Assembly (NCBI GenBank): GCA_019828595.1
Contig: JAHQRK010000003.1
Coordinates: 3,348,001-3,412,000, forward strand
From: Aphanomyces cochlioides
Lineage: Eukaryota > Oomycota > Saprolegniomycetes > Saprolegniales > Verrucalvaceae
Length of the DNA stretch: 64,000 nucleotides
Reading direction: 5' to 3'
Position numbers and translations under genes: made by a program. The notes beneath the pieces are model-generated. The model searched no databases and was not told the DNA's origin. It saw only the letters and a program-made list of their open reading frames with translations. This document shows positions 1 to 10,891 of this stretch, in pieces. The first letter of the stretch is position 1, and each line of letters opens with the position of its first letter.

Positions 1-1674
1 CAAGCGACCTTCGCGAAATCCAAGTGCCAACGGCGGCAAAGTCAAGCAAAAAACCGCCCGTAGCTGCGCTCGTGGGCTGACTTCCACGTTTCTTCACGCT
101 TTTCTTCAACGCCAACAGTGCCAACAAACGCAACGCCAAAATTCGCCGCCATGGCCAACAAACGCAACGCAAAAAAAAATCACTCGATCGCTCGCCAACC
201 TACGCAAACAAGTCATCAAAGCAACAAGAGCCCAACCGCCTTTTTCGAAGAAGTCTTCACTTGGACGCTACCCCCGGGGGCTCCATCAAAGGAGTTTAGG
301 AAATCAGGAAAAAGGGACACCCAGATCGAAAGGCCAAAGGCCACATCAAAGGCACAAGTGCCACAAAAGGGACAACCAAGAGACAAACCCAAAGCACTCG
401 ACTCATATCCACGGACACGGACTGACCAGGTCCTTCGCCCCGCGTCAGTGCATGAAGGGGGTCAGCCAACAATGCACCTTCGCGGAACGGTCCGTCTCAA
501 CAAGCCAAGGCTGTCAAAGTCTTCGCGCTTTCTTCCTTGAACGCCTTGGACGCCGTCTTCACCAAGAGCAAGCCGAATCAAAACGCGAGTCGAAAGACTT
601 GTGAGGCCCCGCGTCCCGACACCATCGAAGGAACGGAGATTTGACTCCTCGCGTTTCGCTCCAGCCGCTCTTGGGTCTTGAACGCCTTGCTTGAACGCCT
701 TCCTTGAGCCAGTCGCCTTCTTCAACCAACGCGTGTCGCAGCGCACCCAACGCGTTTCGCACCCACGGACAACAATCGCGGCAACATCCGGCAGCGGCAC
801 GACGACAAAGCAGCGGCAAGGGCACGACAACACAGCAGCAGCAGCAACGACAGAAGCATCACGGCACCACAGCGACAACGGCGACAGCTCGCAGCGGGAA
901 CGACGACAAACGCAGCAGGACGCAGACACAGCACAGCACGCAGACACGACACAGCAAGCGGCAACGAAGACAGCACAGCCACAGCAAGGCCACAGCAGAC
1001 ACGGACAACAACGGCAGCCACGGCACGACAACAGAGGGACAGCATCACGGCAGCGAGGAAATCGAAAAATGACTCCAAACCAAACTTCAAATCCCCAAGG
1101 AAGTTCTCAGCCACTCAAAATTTTCAAGTCCGACAAGAAAAAATCCAGTGAAACTTCTCAACCAAGACCATACAAAGACCAAGATACGATCGTCGACTCA
1201 ACAACATGCGACATCAAGGCACCCATGACGACTGCACAATCGACGGTGACAAGCCAACAATCAACGACGATGTCACGCTGCGACAAGAAAAATCCAGTGG
1301 AAGATTAGTTCACACATCATCTGGTGCCCATGGCCCCGTACAAGATTAGTCAAAGACAACATGTGGACGTTCTGAAGCCAGTCCAAGATTACTCCGCACC
1401 CATCTGACGTCGAAGACAAGACAAGTCTGTCCCATGTCCACATCACCCAAGACCATCCATGTTGTTACACGACATGAAGACCACGATCGACAGCACATGC
1501 GACGTGTCAAGATGCCAACTTTTACCTGTATCAACTGATACAACAAAAATCAAATTTCAAGAGGTAAATCTGCCTGCGTTCAAATCTCACAAGTACCAAT
1601 ATTATTCACTCAAGAGTGATTAATGACGGTCATTATTATTTAGCGTATAATTAAATTTAATATACGCGATTGTA
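1..1674 (+). mobile_element. tRNA-targeted non-LTR retrotransposon copy 1, 3' UTR only (5' part outside window)
   Basis: Position 1 aligns with position 52876 of copy 3 on the opposite strand and position 1674 with 51203, with no net length difference. Comparing translations across the segment shows only two differences, so copies 1 and 3 are nearly identical. The segment holds the 3' UTR: a variable first third, a CAG/CAA-rich low-complexity stretch (about 700-1070) and the hairpin-rich 3' terminus. No ORF2 sequence is included. The last element base is A1674, joined directly to the 17-nt 5' stub of a tRNA-Trp gene. The overlapping open frames here lack family resemblance and are not called as genes. 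Confidence 0.9.
1606..1674 (+). other. Hairpin-rich 3' terminus of retrotransposon copy 1
   Basis: Three inverted repeats lie in a row: 1606-1619 (TCACT/AGTGA around CAAG), 1621-1635 (TAATGA/TCATTA around CGG) and 1644-1666 (CGTATA/TATACG arms with an A/T-rich interior). The eight-base tail CGATTGTA follows, with no poly(A). The block recurs at the 3' ends of copies 2 and 3. By analogy with other non-LTR elements it probably is the RNA structure the reverse transcriptase recognises for target-primed synthesis; that role is inferred. Confidence 0.65.
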
Positions 1675-1691
1675 CACTGAGCTAACCCCCC
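1675..1691 (-). pseudogene. 17-nt 5' stub of tRNA-Trp at 3' end of copy 1
   Basis: CACTGAGCTAACCCCCC is the reverse complement of nucleotides 1-17 of the array tRNA-Trp gene and is followed by the normal upstream spacer. It is one half of a target-site duplication. The rest of the gene is replaced by the retrotransposon 3' end. If arrays L and M were inverted, its partner duplication is the Trp gene at 59841. Confidence 0.9.
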
Positions 1692-2317
1692 GTTCATACT
1701 ATTTACACTTCTCTCATTCTACACACCATCTCTCTGCATTTACATCTTCCTTAACCTGCAACCATACATTCACTCACAGAAACCATACAAAGGCTACGTA
1801 CAGTCATATCAGTACATCTTCTACTCATTGCACATTTATTGCACACTTGCCAAAATTCCTTTTGTAGCCCATCAAACTCAAATGAAAGACAAACGATACC
1901 TTTCTGTATGACCTCAAATTCTCTAGTTCGAACTTACCTGGGGTCACCACAACCCAAACTTTTTCCGTTCAACACGGCAAGTACTCTATAAGAGTTGTAA
2001 TGTGGAAGTTATGGACTTCTGTGGATACAGGCACTAAATAACATGTCAACTTTAGAATAGATCAGATCTTTCTATTCATGTGTACTTGTCACAAGCGTCT
2101 AAACGTTGCAAACCTCCAACCAAAAGTCTCCGATGCAAATGAGAAATAGCTTTCATAGTTCATCCGAGAAACGAGATAATATTGAGTGGTGTGACTATGT
2201 ATGAAGTGTGCTGAGCAGGCAAAATAACGGTGCTTTGTGGTACGCAGGGAGTATTGATTCGGAGGTGAAAATGTCAAAGTGTATCTGTGGCTCATTAGTC
2301 GGTGTGCACTACACACA
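1692..2317. other. Divergent spacer between tRNA-Trp and tRNA-Cys 5' ends (representative)
   Basis: This 626-bp spacer recurs in every unit and separates divergent Trp and Cys 5' ends. It contains no convincing protein gene; the short open frames lack similarity to anything I recognise. The minus strand carries a perfect 5' splice-site consensus CAGGTAAGT (1932-1940) and, about 80 nt further on, AATTTTGG resembling an Sm site (1850-1857). Several short hairpins flank the splice-site match. I see no U1, U2, U4, U5, U6 or 5S sequence. Confidence 0.6.
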
Positions 2318-2389
2318 GCGCGAGTAGCTCAGTGGTAGAGCGTCAGATTGCAGCTCTGAGGGTCACTGGTTCGAACCCGGTCTGGCGCT
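2318..2389 (+). tRNA. tRNA-Cys(GCA), array L unit 1
   Basis: A 72-nt cloverleaf decoding UGC/UGU. Acceptor GCGCGAG pairs with CTGGCGC except for G5-G68; D arm GCTC/GAGC; anticodon stem TCAGA/TCTGA with loop TTGCAGC, giving anticodon GCA; T arm ACTGG/CCGGT with loop TTCGAAC. Discriminator base is U73, the hallmark of tRNA-Cys. Box A (TAGCTCAGTGG) and box B (GGTTCGAACCC) are the internal Pol III promoter. CCA is not encoded, and TTTT at 2393-2396 is the terminator. No intron. The D-loop sequence is the retrotransposon target. The other Cys copies look identical. Confidence 0.95.
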
Positions 2390-2769
2390 GTCTTTTACCT
2401 TTTATACTTTTAAAAAATTCTATTTTTACTCTTGACTCCTAGCTTCATCCTTTCTAGTTGTATCACTTACACGTCGAGTCTCTATCTCCAGCAAAGACAT
2501 ATGGATATATATGAAAAATATGCACATTGATGTATGGTATCTCCTCAAACGGACACGAAGACCATCAATTCGATTTGAAAAACCAAGCTGGCTGGAGTCC
2601 TCCTGGTATCGATTTTCGAAAAACTAACCGTCGGGATAGGTGGGTGTATGTAGTATTCCTTTTTGCAAGTGCAAAGCTACAATACAGGTTGTAGTGGGGC
2701 GAATATAAACGGAGTGACTCGGGTGAAGGATTGACAAAAGTGTGCATGTTGATTCGAAAGATAAAAAGC
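2390..2769. other. Convergent spacer between tRNA-Cys and tRNA-Trp 3' ends (representative)
   Basis: These 380 bp lie between the 3' ends of the facing genes and recur in each unit. They start with the Cys terminator TTTT (2393-2396) and end with the Trp terminator (AAAAA on plus, 2763-2767). An A/T-rich stretch with GGATATATATG lies near 2512-2522. No further RNA or protein gene is recognised. Confidence 0.6.
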
Positions 2770-2841
2770 TGAGGAGTAAGGGAGTTGAACCCTTGACCGT
2801 TGGGACTGGAATCCAACGCTCTACCACTGAGCTAACCCCCC
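2770..2841 (-). tRNA. tRNA-Trp(CCA), array L unit 1
   Basis: A 72-nt cloverleaf read on the minus strand, decoding UGG. Acceptor GGGGGGT pairs with ACTCCTC (two G-U pairs), D arm GCTC/GAGC, anticodon stem TTGGA/CCCAA with an A31-C39 mismatch, loop TTCCAGT giving anticodon CCA, T arm AAGGG/CCCTT, discriminator A73 as in eukaryotic tRNA-Trp. The D arm is nearly that of the neighbouring Cys gene rather than the usual eukaryotic Trp type. T5 terminator on minus at 2763-2767; CCA not encoded. The mismatch and G-rich acceptor leave a small chance that these are tRNA-like pseudogenes. Confidence 0.88.
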
Positions 2842-3467
2842 GTTCATACTATTTACACTTCTCTCATTCTACACACCATCTCTCTGCATTTACATCTTCC
2901 TTAACCTGCAACCATACATTCACTCACAGAAACCATACAAAGGCTACGTACAGTCATATCAGTACATCTTCTACTCATTGCACATTTATTGCACACTTGC
3001 CAAAATTCCTTTTGTAGCCCATCAAACTCAAATGAAAGACAAACGATACCTTTCTGTATGACCTCAAATTCTCTAGTTCGAACTTACCTGGGGTCACCAC
3101 AACCCAAACTTTTTCCGTTCAACACGGCAAGTACTCTATAAGAGTTGTAATGTGGAAGTTATGGACTTCTGTGGATACAGGCACTAAATAACATGTCAAC
3201 TTTAGAATAGATCAGATCTTTCTATTCATGTGTACTTGTCACAAGCGTCTAAACGTTGCAAACCTCCAACCAAAAGTCTCCGATGCAAATGAGAAATAGC
3301 TTTCATAGTTCATCCGAGAAACGAGATAATATTGAGTGGTGTGACTATGTATGAAGTGTGCTGAGCAGGCAAAATAACGGTGCTTTGTGGTACGCAGGGA
3401 GTATTGATTCGGAGGTGAAAATGTCAAAGTGTATCTGTGGCTCATTAGTCGGTGTGCACTACACACA

Positions 3468-3539
3468 GCGCGAGTAGCTCAGTGGTAGAGCGTCAGATTG
3501 CAGCTCTGAGGGTCACTGGTTCGAACCCGGTCTGGCGCT
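3468..3539 (+). tRNA. tRNA-Cys(GCA), array L unit 2
   Basis: Identical to the unit 1 Cys gene by eye, 1150 bp downstream; upstream spacer carries the GTACGCAG variant. Confidence 0.95.
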
Positions 3540-3919
3540 GTCTTTTACCTTTTATACTTTTAAAAAATTCTATTTTTACTCTTGACTCCTAGCTTCATCC
3601 TTTCTAGTTGTATCACTTACACGTCGAGTCTCTATCTCCAGCAAAGACATATGGATATATATGAAAAATATGCACATTGATGTATGGTATCTCCTCAAAC
3701 GGACACGAAGACCATCAATTCGATTTGAAAAACCAAGCTGGCTGGAGTCCTCCTGGTATCGATTTTCGAAAAACTAACCGTCGGGATAGGTGGGTGTATG
3801 TAGTATTCCTTTTTGCAAGTGCAAAGCTACAATACAGGTTGTAGTGGGGCGAATATAAACGGAGTGACTCGGGTGAAGGATTGACAAAAGTGTGCATGTT
3901 GATTCGAAAGATAAAAAGC

Positions 3920-3991
3920 TGAGGAGTAAGGGAGTTGAACCCTTGACCGTTGGGACTGGAATCCAACGCTCTACCACTGAGCTAACCCCCC
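3920..3991 (-). tRNA. tRNA-Trp(CCA), array L unit 2
   Basis: Convergent partner of the Cys gene at 3468; same sequence as unit 1 Trp, including A31-C39. Confidence 0.88.
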
Positions 3992-4617
3992 GTTCATACT
4001 ATTTACACTTCTCTCATTCTACACACCATCTCTCTGCATTTACATCTTCCTTAACCTGCAACCATACATTCACTCACAGAAACCATACAAAGGCTACGTA
4101 CAGTCATATCAGTACATCTTCTACTCATTGCACATTTATTGCACACTTGCCAAAATTCCTTTTGTAGCCCATCAAACTCAAATGAAAGACAAACGATACC
4201 TTTCTGTATGACCTCAAATTCTCTAGTTCGAACTTACCTGGGGTCACCACAACCCAAACTTTTTCCGTTCAACACGGCAAGTACTCTATAAGAGTTGTAA
4301 TGTGGAAGTTATGGACTTCTGTGGATACAGGCACTAAATAACATGTCAACTTTAGAATAGATCAGATCTTTCTATTCATGTGTACTTGTCACAAGCGTCT
4401 AAACGTTGCAAACCTCCAACCAAAAGTCTCCGATGCAAATGAGAAATAGCTTTCATAGTTCATCCGAGAAACGAGATAATATTGAGTGGTGTGACTATGT
4501 ATGAAGTGTGCTGAGCAGGCAAAATAACGGTGCTTTGTGGTACGCAGGGAGTATTGATTCGGAGGTGAAAATGTCAAAGTGTATCTGTGGCTCATTAGTC
4601 GGTGTGCACTACACACA

Positions 4618-4689
4618 GCGCGAGTAGCTCAGTGGTAGAGCGTCAGATTGCAGCTCTGAGGGTCACTGGTTCGAACCCGGTCTGGCGCT
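4618..4689 (+). tRNA. tRNA-Cys(GCA), array L unit 3
   Basis: Exact repeat at 1150-bp spacing; GTACGCAG upstream variant. Confidence 0.95.
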
Positions 4690-5069
4690 GTCTTTTACCT
4701 TTTATACTTTTAAAAAATTCTATTTTTACTCTTGACTCCTAGCTTCATCCTTTCTAGTTGTATCACTTACACGTCGAGTCTCTATCTCCAGCAAAGACAT
4801 ATGGATATATATGAAAAATATGCACATTGATGTATGGTATCTCCTCAAACGGACACGAAGACCATCAATTCGATTTGAAAAACCAAGCTGGCTGGAGTCC
4901 TCCTGGTATCGATTTTCGAAAAACTAACCGTCGGGATAGGTGGGTGTATGTAGTATTCCTTTTTGCAAGTGCAAAGCTACAATACAGGTTGTAGTGGGGC
5001 GAATATAAACGGAGTGACTCGGGTGAAGGATTGACAAAAGTGTGCATGTTGATTCGAAAGATAAAAAGC

Positions 5070-5141
5070 TGAGGAGTAAGGGAGTTGAACCCTTGACCGT
5101 TGGGACTGGAATCCAACGCTCTACCACTGAGCTAACCCCCC
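5070..5141 (-). tRNA. tRNA-Trp(CCA), array L unit 3
   Basis: Convergent partner of the Cys gene at 4618. Confidence 0.88.
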
Positions 5142-5767
5142 GTTCATACTATTTACACTTCTCTCATTCTACACACCATCTCTCTGCATTTACATCTTCC
5201 TTAACCTGCAACCATACATTCACTCACAGAAACCATACAAAGGCTACGTACAGTCATATCAGTACATCTTCTACTCATTGCACATTTATTGCACACTTGC
5301 CAAAATTCCTTTTGTAGCCCATCAAACTCAAATGAAAGACAAACGATACCTTTCTGTATGACCTCAAATTCTCTAGTTCGAACTTACCTGGGGTCACCAC
5401 AACCCAAACTTTTTCCGTTCAACACGGCAAGTACTCTATAAGAGTTGTAATGTGGAAGTTATGGACTTCTGTGGATACAGGCACTAAATAACATGTCAAC
5501 TTTAGAATAGATCAGATCTTTCTATTCATGTGTACTTGTCACAAGCGTCTAAACGTTGCAAACCTCCAACCAAAAGTCTCCGATGCAAATGAGAAATAGC
5601 TTTCATAGTTCATCCGAGAAACGAGATAATATTGAGTGGTGTGACTATGTATGAAGTGTGCTGAGCAGGCAAAATAACGGTGCTTTGTGGTACGCAGGGA
5701 GTATTGATTCGGAGGTGAAAATGTCAAAGTGTATCTGTGGCTCATTAGTCGGTGTGCACTACACACA

Positions 5768-5839
5768 GCGCGAGTAGCTCAGTGGTAGAGCGTCAGATTG
5801 CAGCTCTGAGGGTCACTGGTTCGAACCCGGTCTGGCGCT
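5768..5839 (+). tRNA. tRNA-Cys(GCA), array L unit 4
   Basis: Exact repeat; GTACGCAG upstream variant. Confidence 0.95.
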
Positions 5840-6219
5840 GTCTTTTACCTTTTATACTTTTAAAAAATTCTATTTTTACTCTTGACTCCTAGCTTCATCC
5901 TTTCTAGTTGTATCACTTACACGTCGAGTCTCTATCTCCAGCAAAGACATATGGATATATATGAAAAATATGCACATTGATGTATGGTATCTCCTCAAAC
6001 GGACACGAAGACCATCAATTCGATTTGAAAAACCAAGCTGGCTGGAGTCCTCCTGGTATCGATTTTCGAAAAACTAACCGTCGGGATAGGTGGGTGTATG
6101 TAGTATTCCTTTTTGCAAGTGCAAAGCTACAATACAGGTTGTAGTGGGGCGAATATAAACGGAGTGACTCGGGTGAAGGATTGACAAAAGTGTGCATGTT
6201 GATTCGAAAGATAAAAAGC

Positions 6220-6291
6220 TGAGGAGTAAGGGAGTTGAACCCTTGACCGTTGGGACTGGAATCCAACGCTCTACCACTGAGCTAACCCCCC
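6220..6291 (-). tRNA. tRNA-Trp(CCA), array L unit 4
   Basis: Convergent partner of the Cys gene at 5768. Confidence 0.88.
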
Positions 6292-6917
6292 GTTCATACT
6301 ATTTACACTTCTCTCATTCTACACACCATCTCTCTGCATTTACATCTTCCTTAACCTGCAACCATACATTCACTCACAGAAACCATACAAAGGCTACGTA
6401 CAGTCATATCAGTACATCTTCTACTCATTGCACATTTATTGCACACTTGCCAAAATTCCTTTTGTAGCCCATCAAACTCAAATGAAAGACAAACGATACC
6501 TTTCTGTATGACCTCAAATTCTCTAGTTCGAACTTACCTGGGGTCACCACAACCCAAACTTTTTCCGTTCAACACGGCAAGTACTCTATAAGAGTTGTAA
6601 TGTGGAAGTTATGGACTTCTGTGGATACAGGCACTAAATAACATGTCAACTTTAGAATAGATCAGATCTTTCTATTCATGTGTACTTGTCACAAGCGTCT
6701 AAACGTTGCAAACCTCCAACCAAAAGTCTCCGATGCAAATGAGAAATAGCTTTCATAGTTCATCCGAGAAACGAGATAATATTGAGTGGTGTGACTATGT
6801 ATGAAGTGTGCTGAGCAGGCAAAATAACGGTGCTTTGTGGTACGCAGGGAGTATTGATTCGGAGGTGAAAATGTCAAAGTGTATCTGTGGCTCATTAGTC
6901 GGTGTGCACTACACACA

Positions 6918-6989
6918 GCGCGAGTAGCTCAGTGGTAGAGCGTCAGATTGCAGCTCTGAGGGTCACTGGTTCGAACCCGGTCTGGCGCT
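6918..6989 (+). tRNA. tRNA-Cys(GCA), array L unit 5
   Basis: Exact repeat; GTACGCAG upstream variant. Confidence 0.95.
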
Positions 6990-7369
6990 GTCTTTTACCT
7001 TTTATACTTTTAAAAAATTCTATTTTTACTCTTGACTCCTAGCTTCATCCTTTCTAGTTGTATCACTTACACGTCGAGTCTCTATCTCCAGCAAAGACAT
7101 ATGGATATATATGAAAAATATGCACATTGATGTATGGTATCTCCTCAAACGGACACGAAGACCATCAATTCGATTTGAAAAACCAAGCTGGCTGGAGTCC
7201 TCCTGGTATCGATTTTCGAAAAACTAACCGTCGGGATAGGTGGGTGTATGTAGTATTCCTTTTTGCAAGTGCAAAGCTACAATACAGGTTGTAGTGGGGC
7301 GAATATAAACGGAGTGACTCGGGTGAAGGATTGACAAAAGTGTGCATGTTGATTCGAAAGATAAAAAGC

Positions 7370-7441
7370 TGAGGAGTAAGGGAGTTGAACCCTTGACCGT
7401 TGGGACTGGAATCCAACGCTCTACCACTGAGCTAACCCCCC
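7370..7441 (-). tRNA. tRNA-Trp(CCA), array L unit 5
   Basis: Convergent partner of the Cys gene at 6918. Confidence 0.88.
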
Positions 7442-8067
7442 GTTCATACTATTTACACTTCTCTCATTCTACACACCATCTCTCTGCATTTACATCTTCC
7501 TTAACCTGCAACCATACATTCACTCACAGAAACCATACAAAGGCTACGTACAGTCATATCAGTACATCTTCTACTCATTGCACATTTATTGCACACTTGC
7601 CAAAATTCCTTTTGTAGCCCATCAAACTCAAATGAAAGACAAACGATACCTTTCTGTATGACCTCAAATTCTCTAGTTCGAACTTACCTGGGGTCACCAC
7701 AACCCAAACTTTTTCCGTTCAACACGGCAAGTACTCTATAAGAGTTGTAATGTGGAAGTTATGGACTTCTGTGGATACAGGCACTAAATAACATGTCAAC
7801 TTTAGAATAGATCAGATCTTTCTATTCATGTGTACTTGTCACAAGCGTCTAAACGTTGCAAACCTCCAACCAAAAGTCTCCGATGCAAATGAGAAATAGC
7901 TTTCATAGTTCATCCGAGAAACGAGATAATATTGAGTGGTGTGACTATGTATGAAGTGTGCTGAGCAGGCAAAATAACGGTGCTTTGTGGTACGCAGGGA
8001 GTATTGATTCGGAGGTGAAAATGTCAAAGTGTATCTGTGGCTCATTAGTCGGTGTGCACTACACACA

Positions 8068-8139
8068 GCGCGAGTAGCTCAGTGGTAGAGCGTCAGATTG
8101 CAGCTCTGAGGGTCACTGGTTCGAACCCGGTCTGGCGCT
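8068..8139 (+). tRNA. tRNA-Cys(GCA), array L unit 6
   Basis: Exact repeat; GTACGCAG upstream variant. Confidence 0.95.
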
Positions 8140-8519
8140 GTCTTTTACCTTTTATACTTTTAAAAAATTCTATTTTTACTCTTGACTCCTAGCTTCATCC
8201 TTTCTAGTTGTATCACTTACACGTCGAGTCTCTATCTCCAGCAAAGACATATGGATATATATGAAAAATATGCACATTGATGTATGGTATCTCCTCAAAC
8301 GGACACGAAGACCATCAATTCGATTTGAAAAACCAAGCTGGCTGGAGTCCTCCTGGTATCGATTTTCGAAAAACTAACCGTCGGGATAGGTGGGTGTATG
8401 TAGTATTCCTTTTTGCAAGTGCAAAGCTACAATACAGGTTGTAGTGGGGCGAATATAAACGGAGTGACTCGGGTGAAGGATTGACAAAAGTGTGCATGTT
8501 GATTCGAAAGATAAAAAGC

Positions 8520-8591
8520 TGAGGAGTAAGGGAGTTGAACCCTTGACCGTTGGGACTGGAATCCAACGCTCTACCACTGAGCTAACCCCCC
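8520..8591 (-). tRNA. tRNA-Trp(CCA), array L unit 6
   Basis: Convergent partner of the Cys gene at 8068. Confidence 0.88.
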
Positions 8592-9217
8592 GTTCATACT
8601 ATTTACACTTCTCTCATTCTACACACCATCTCTCTGCATTTACATCTTCCTTAACCTGCAACCATACATTCACTCACAGAAACCATACAAAGGCTACGTA
8701 CAGTCATATCAGTACATCTTCTACTCATTGCACATTTATTGCACACTTGCCAAAATTCCTTTTGTAGCCCATCAAACTCAAATGAAAGACAAACGATACC
8801 TTTCTGTATGACCTCAAATTCTCTAGTTCGAACTTACCTGGGGTCACCACAACCCAAACTTTTTCCGTTCAACACGGCAAGTACTCTATAAGAGTTGTAA
8901 TGTGGAAGTTATGGACTTCTGTGGATACAGGCACTAAATAACATGTCAACTTTAGAATAGATCAGATCTTTCTATTCATGTGTACTTGTCACAAGCGTCT
9001 AAACGTTGCAAACCTCCAACCAAAAGTCTCCGATGCAAATGAGAAATAGCTTTCATAGTTCATCCGAGAAACGAGATAATATTGAGTGGTGTGACTATGT
9101 ATGAAGTGTGCTGAGCAGGCAAAATAACGGTGCTTTGTGGTACGCAGGGAGTATTGATTCGGAGGTGAAAATGTCAAAGTGTATCTGTGGCTCATTAGTC
9201 GGTGTGCACTACACACA

Positions 9218-9289
9218 GCGCGAGTAGCTCAGTGGTAGAGCGTCAGATTGCAGCTCTGAGGGTCACTGGTTCGAACCCGGTCTGGCGCT
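9218..9289 (+). tRNA. tRNA-Cys(GCA), array L unit 7
   Basis: Exact repeat; GTACGCAG upstream variant. Confidence 0.95.
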
Positions 9290-9669
9290 GTCTTTTACCT
9301 TTTATACTTTTAAAAAATTCTATTTTTACTCTTGACTCCTAGCTTCATCCTTTCTAGTTGTATCACTTACACGTCGAGTCTCTATCTCCAGCAAAGACAT
9401 ATGGATATATATGAAAAATATGCACATTGATGTATGGTATCTCCTCAAACGGACACGAAGACCATCAATTCGATTTGAAAAACCAAGCTGGCTGGAGTCC
9501 TCCTGGTATCGATTTTCGAAAAACTAACCGTCGGGATAGGTGGGTGTATGTAGTATTCCTTTTTGCAAGTGCAAAGCTACAATACAGGTTGTAGTGGGGC
9601 GAATATAAACGGAGTGACTCGGGTGAAGGATTGACAAAAGTGTGCATGTTGATTCGAAAGATAAAAAGC

Positions 9670-9741
9670 TGAGGAGTAAGGGAGTTGAACCCTTGACCGT
9701 TGGGACTGGAATCCAACGCTCTACCACTGAGCTAACCCCCC
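9670..9741 (-). tRNA. tRNA-Trp(CCA), array L unit 7
   Basis: Convergent partner of the Cys gene at 9218. Confidence 0.88.
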
Positions 9742-10367
9742 GTTCATACTATTTACACTTCTCTCATTCTACACACCATCTCTCTGCATTTACATCTTCC
9801 TTAACCTGCAACCATACATTCACTCACAGAAACCATACAAAGGCTACGTACAGTCATATCAGTACATCTTCTACTCATTGCACATTTATTGCACACTTGC
9901 CAAAATTCCTTTTGTAGCCCATCAAACTCAAATGAAAGACAAACGATACCTTTCTGTATGACCTCAAATTCTCTAGTTCGAACTTACCTGGGGTCACCAC
10001 AACCCAAACTTTTTCCGTTCAACACGGCAAGTACTCTATAAGAGTTGTAATGTGGAAGTTATGGACTTCTGTGGATACAGGCACTAAATAACATGTCAAC
10101 TTTAGAATAGATCAGATCTTTCTATTCATGTGTACTTGTCACAAGCGTCTAAACGTTGCAAACCTCCAACCAAAAGTCTCCGATGCAAATGAGAAATAGC
10201 TTTCATAGTTCATCCGAGAAACGAGATAATATTGAGTGGTGTGACTATGTATGAAGTGTGCTGAGCAGGCAAAATAACGGTGCTTTGTGGTACGCAGGGA
10301 GTATTGATTCGGAGGTGAAAATGTCAAAGTGTATCTGTGGCTCATTAGTCGGTGTGCACTACACACA

Positions 10368-10439
10368 GCGCGAGTAGCTCAGTGGTAGAGCGTCAGATTG
10401 CAGCTCTGAGGGTCACTGGTTCGAACCCGGTCTGGCGCT
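10368..10439 (+). tRNA. tRNA-Cys(GCA), array L unit 8
   Basis: Exact repeat; GTACGCAG upstream variant. Confidence 0.95.
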
Positions 10440-10819
10440 GTCTTTTACCTTTTATACTTTTAAAAAATTCTATTTTTACTCTTGACTCCTAGCTTCATCC
10501 TTTCTAGTTGTATCACTTACACGTCGAGTCTCTATCTCCAGCAAAGACATATGGATATATATGAAAAATATGCACATTGATGTATGGTATCTCCTCAAAC
10601 GGACACGAAGACCATCAATTCGATTTGAAAAACCAAGCTGGCTGGAGTCCTCCTGGTATCGATTTTCGAAAAACTAACCGTCGGGATAGGTGGGTGTATG
10701 TAGTATTCCTTTTTGCAAGTGCAAAGCTACAATACAGGTTGTAGTGGGGCGAATATAAACGGAGTGACTCGGGTGAAGGATTGACAAAAGTGTGCATGTT
10801 GATTCGAAAGATAAAAAGC

Positions 10820-10891
10820 TGAGGAGTAAGGGAGTTGAACCCTTGACCGTTGGGACTGGAATCCAACGCTCTACCACTGAGCTAACCCCCC
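10820..10891 (-). tRNA. tRNA-Trp(CCA), array L unit 8
   Basis: Convergent partner of the Cys gene at 10368. Confidence 0.88.

Noticed and set aside
118..540. 140-residue open frame in copy 1, repeated in copy 3
   Set aside because: It starts at a GTG, lies in the 3' UTR segment absent from copy 2, and has no recognisable domain. Copies 1 and 3 are too similar to test selection.
462..1308. Several overlapping open frames of 120 to 205 residues on both strands of the retrotransposon 3' UTR (also 51569-52415 and 24055-25099)
   Set aside because: They arise from a CAG/CAA and GC-rich low-complexity stretch with few stops. Three or more frames are open at once, compositions are extreme, and the frames are not conserved in copy 2.
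1932..2010. U1 snRNA gene suggested by ACTTACCTG on the plus strand
   Set aside because: Stem-loop I and II landmarks and a proper Sm site are missing. ATTGCAC motifs exist but lie upstream, in the wrong order.
2560..2700. U1- or U4-like fragments in the convergent spacer (GAGATACCAT, AGCTTTGCAC on minus)
   Set aside because: Matches of about ten bases only, with no flanking similarity to the snRNAs.
2770..2841. tRNA-Gly(TCC) as identity of the minus-strand tRNA
   Set aside because: With U33 before the anticodon and a seven-base loop, the anticodon reads CCA. The TCC reading would need a displaced loop; A73 also suits Trp.
2089..3017. Repeated short open frames in every array unit (about 65 to 91 residues on both strands)
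   Set aside because: They run through the tRNA genes or spacers (for example VVERWIP and VVERQIAALRV frames, typical of translated tRNA) and often use non-ATG starts. Identity between units reflects DNA repetition, not coding selection.
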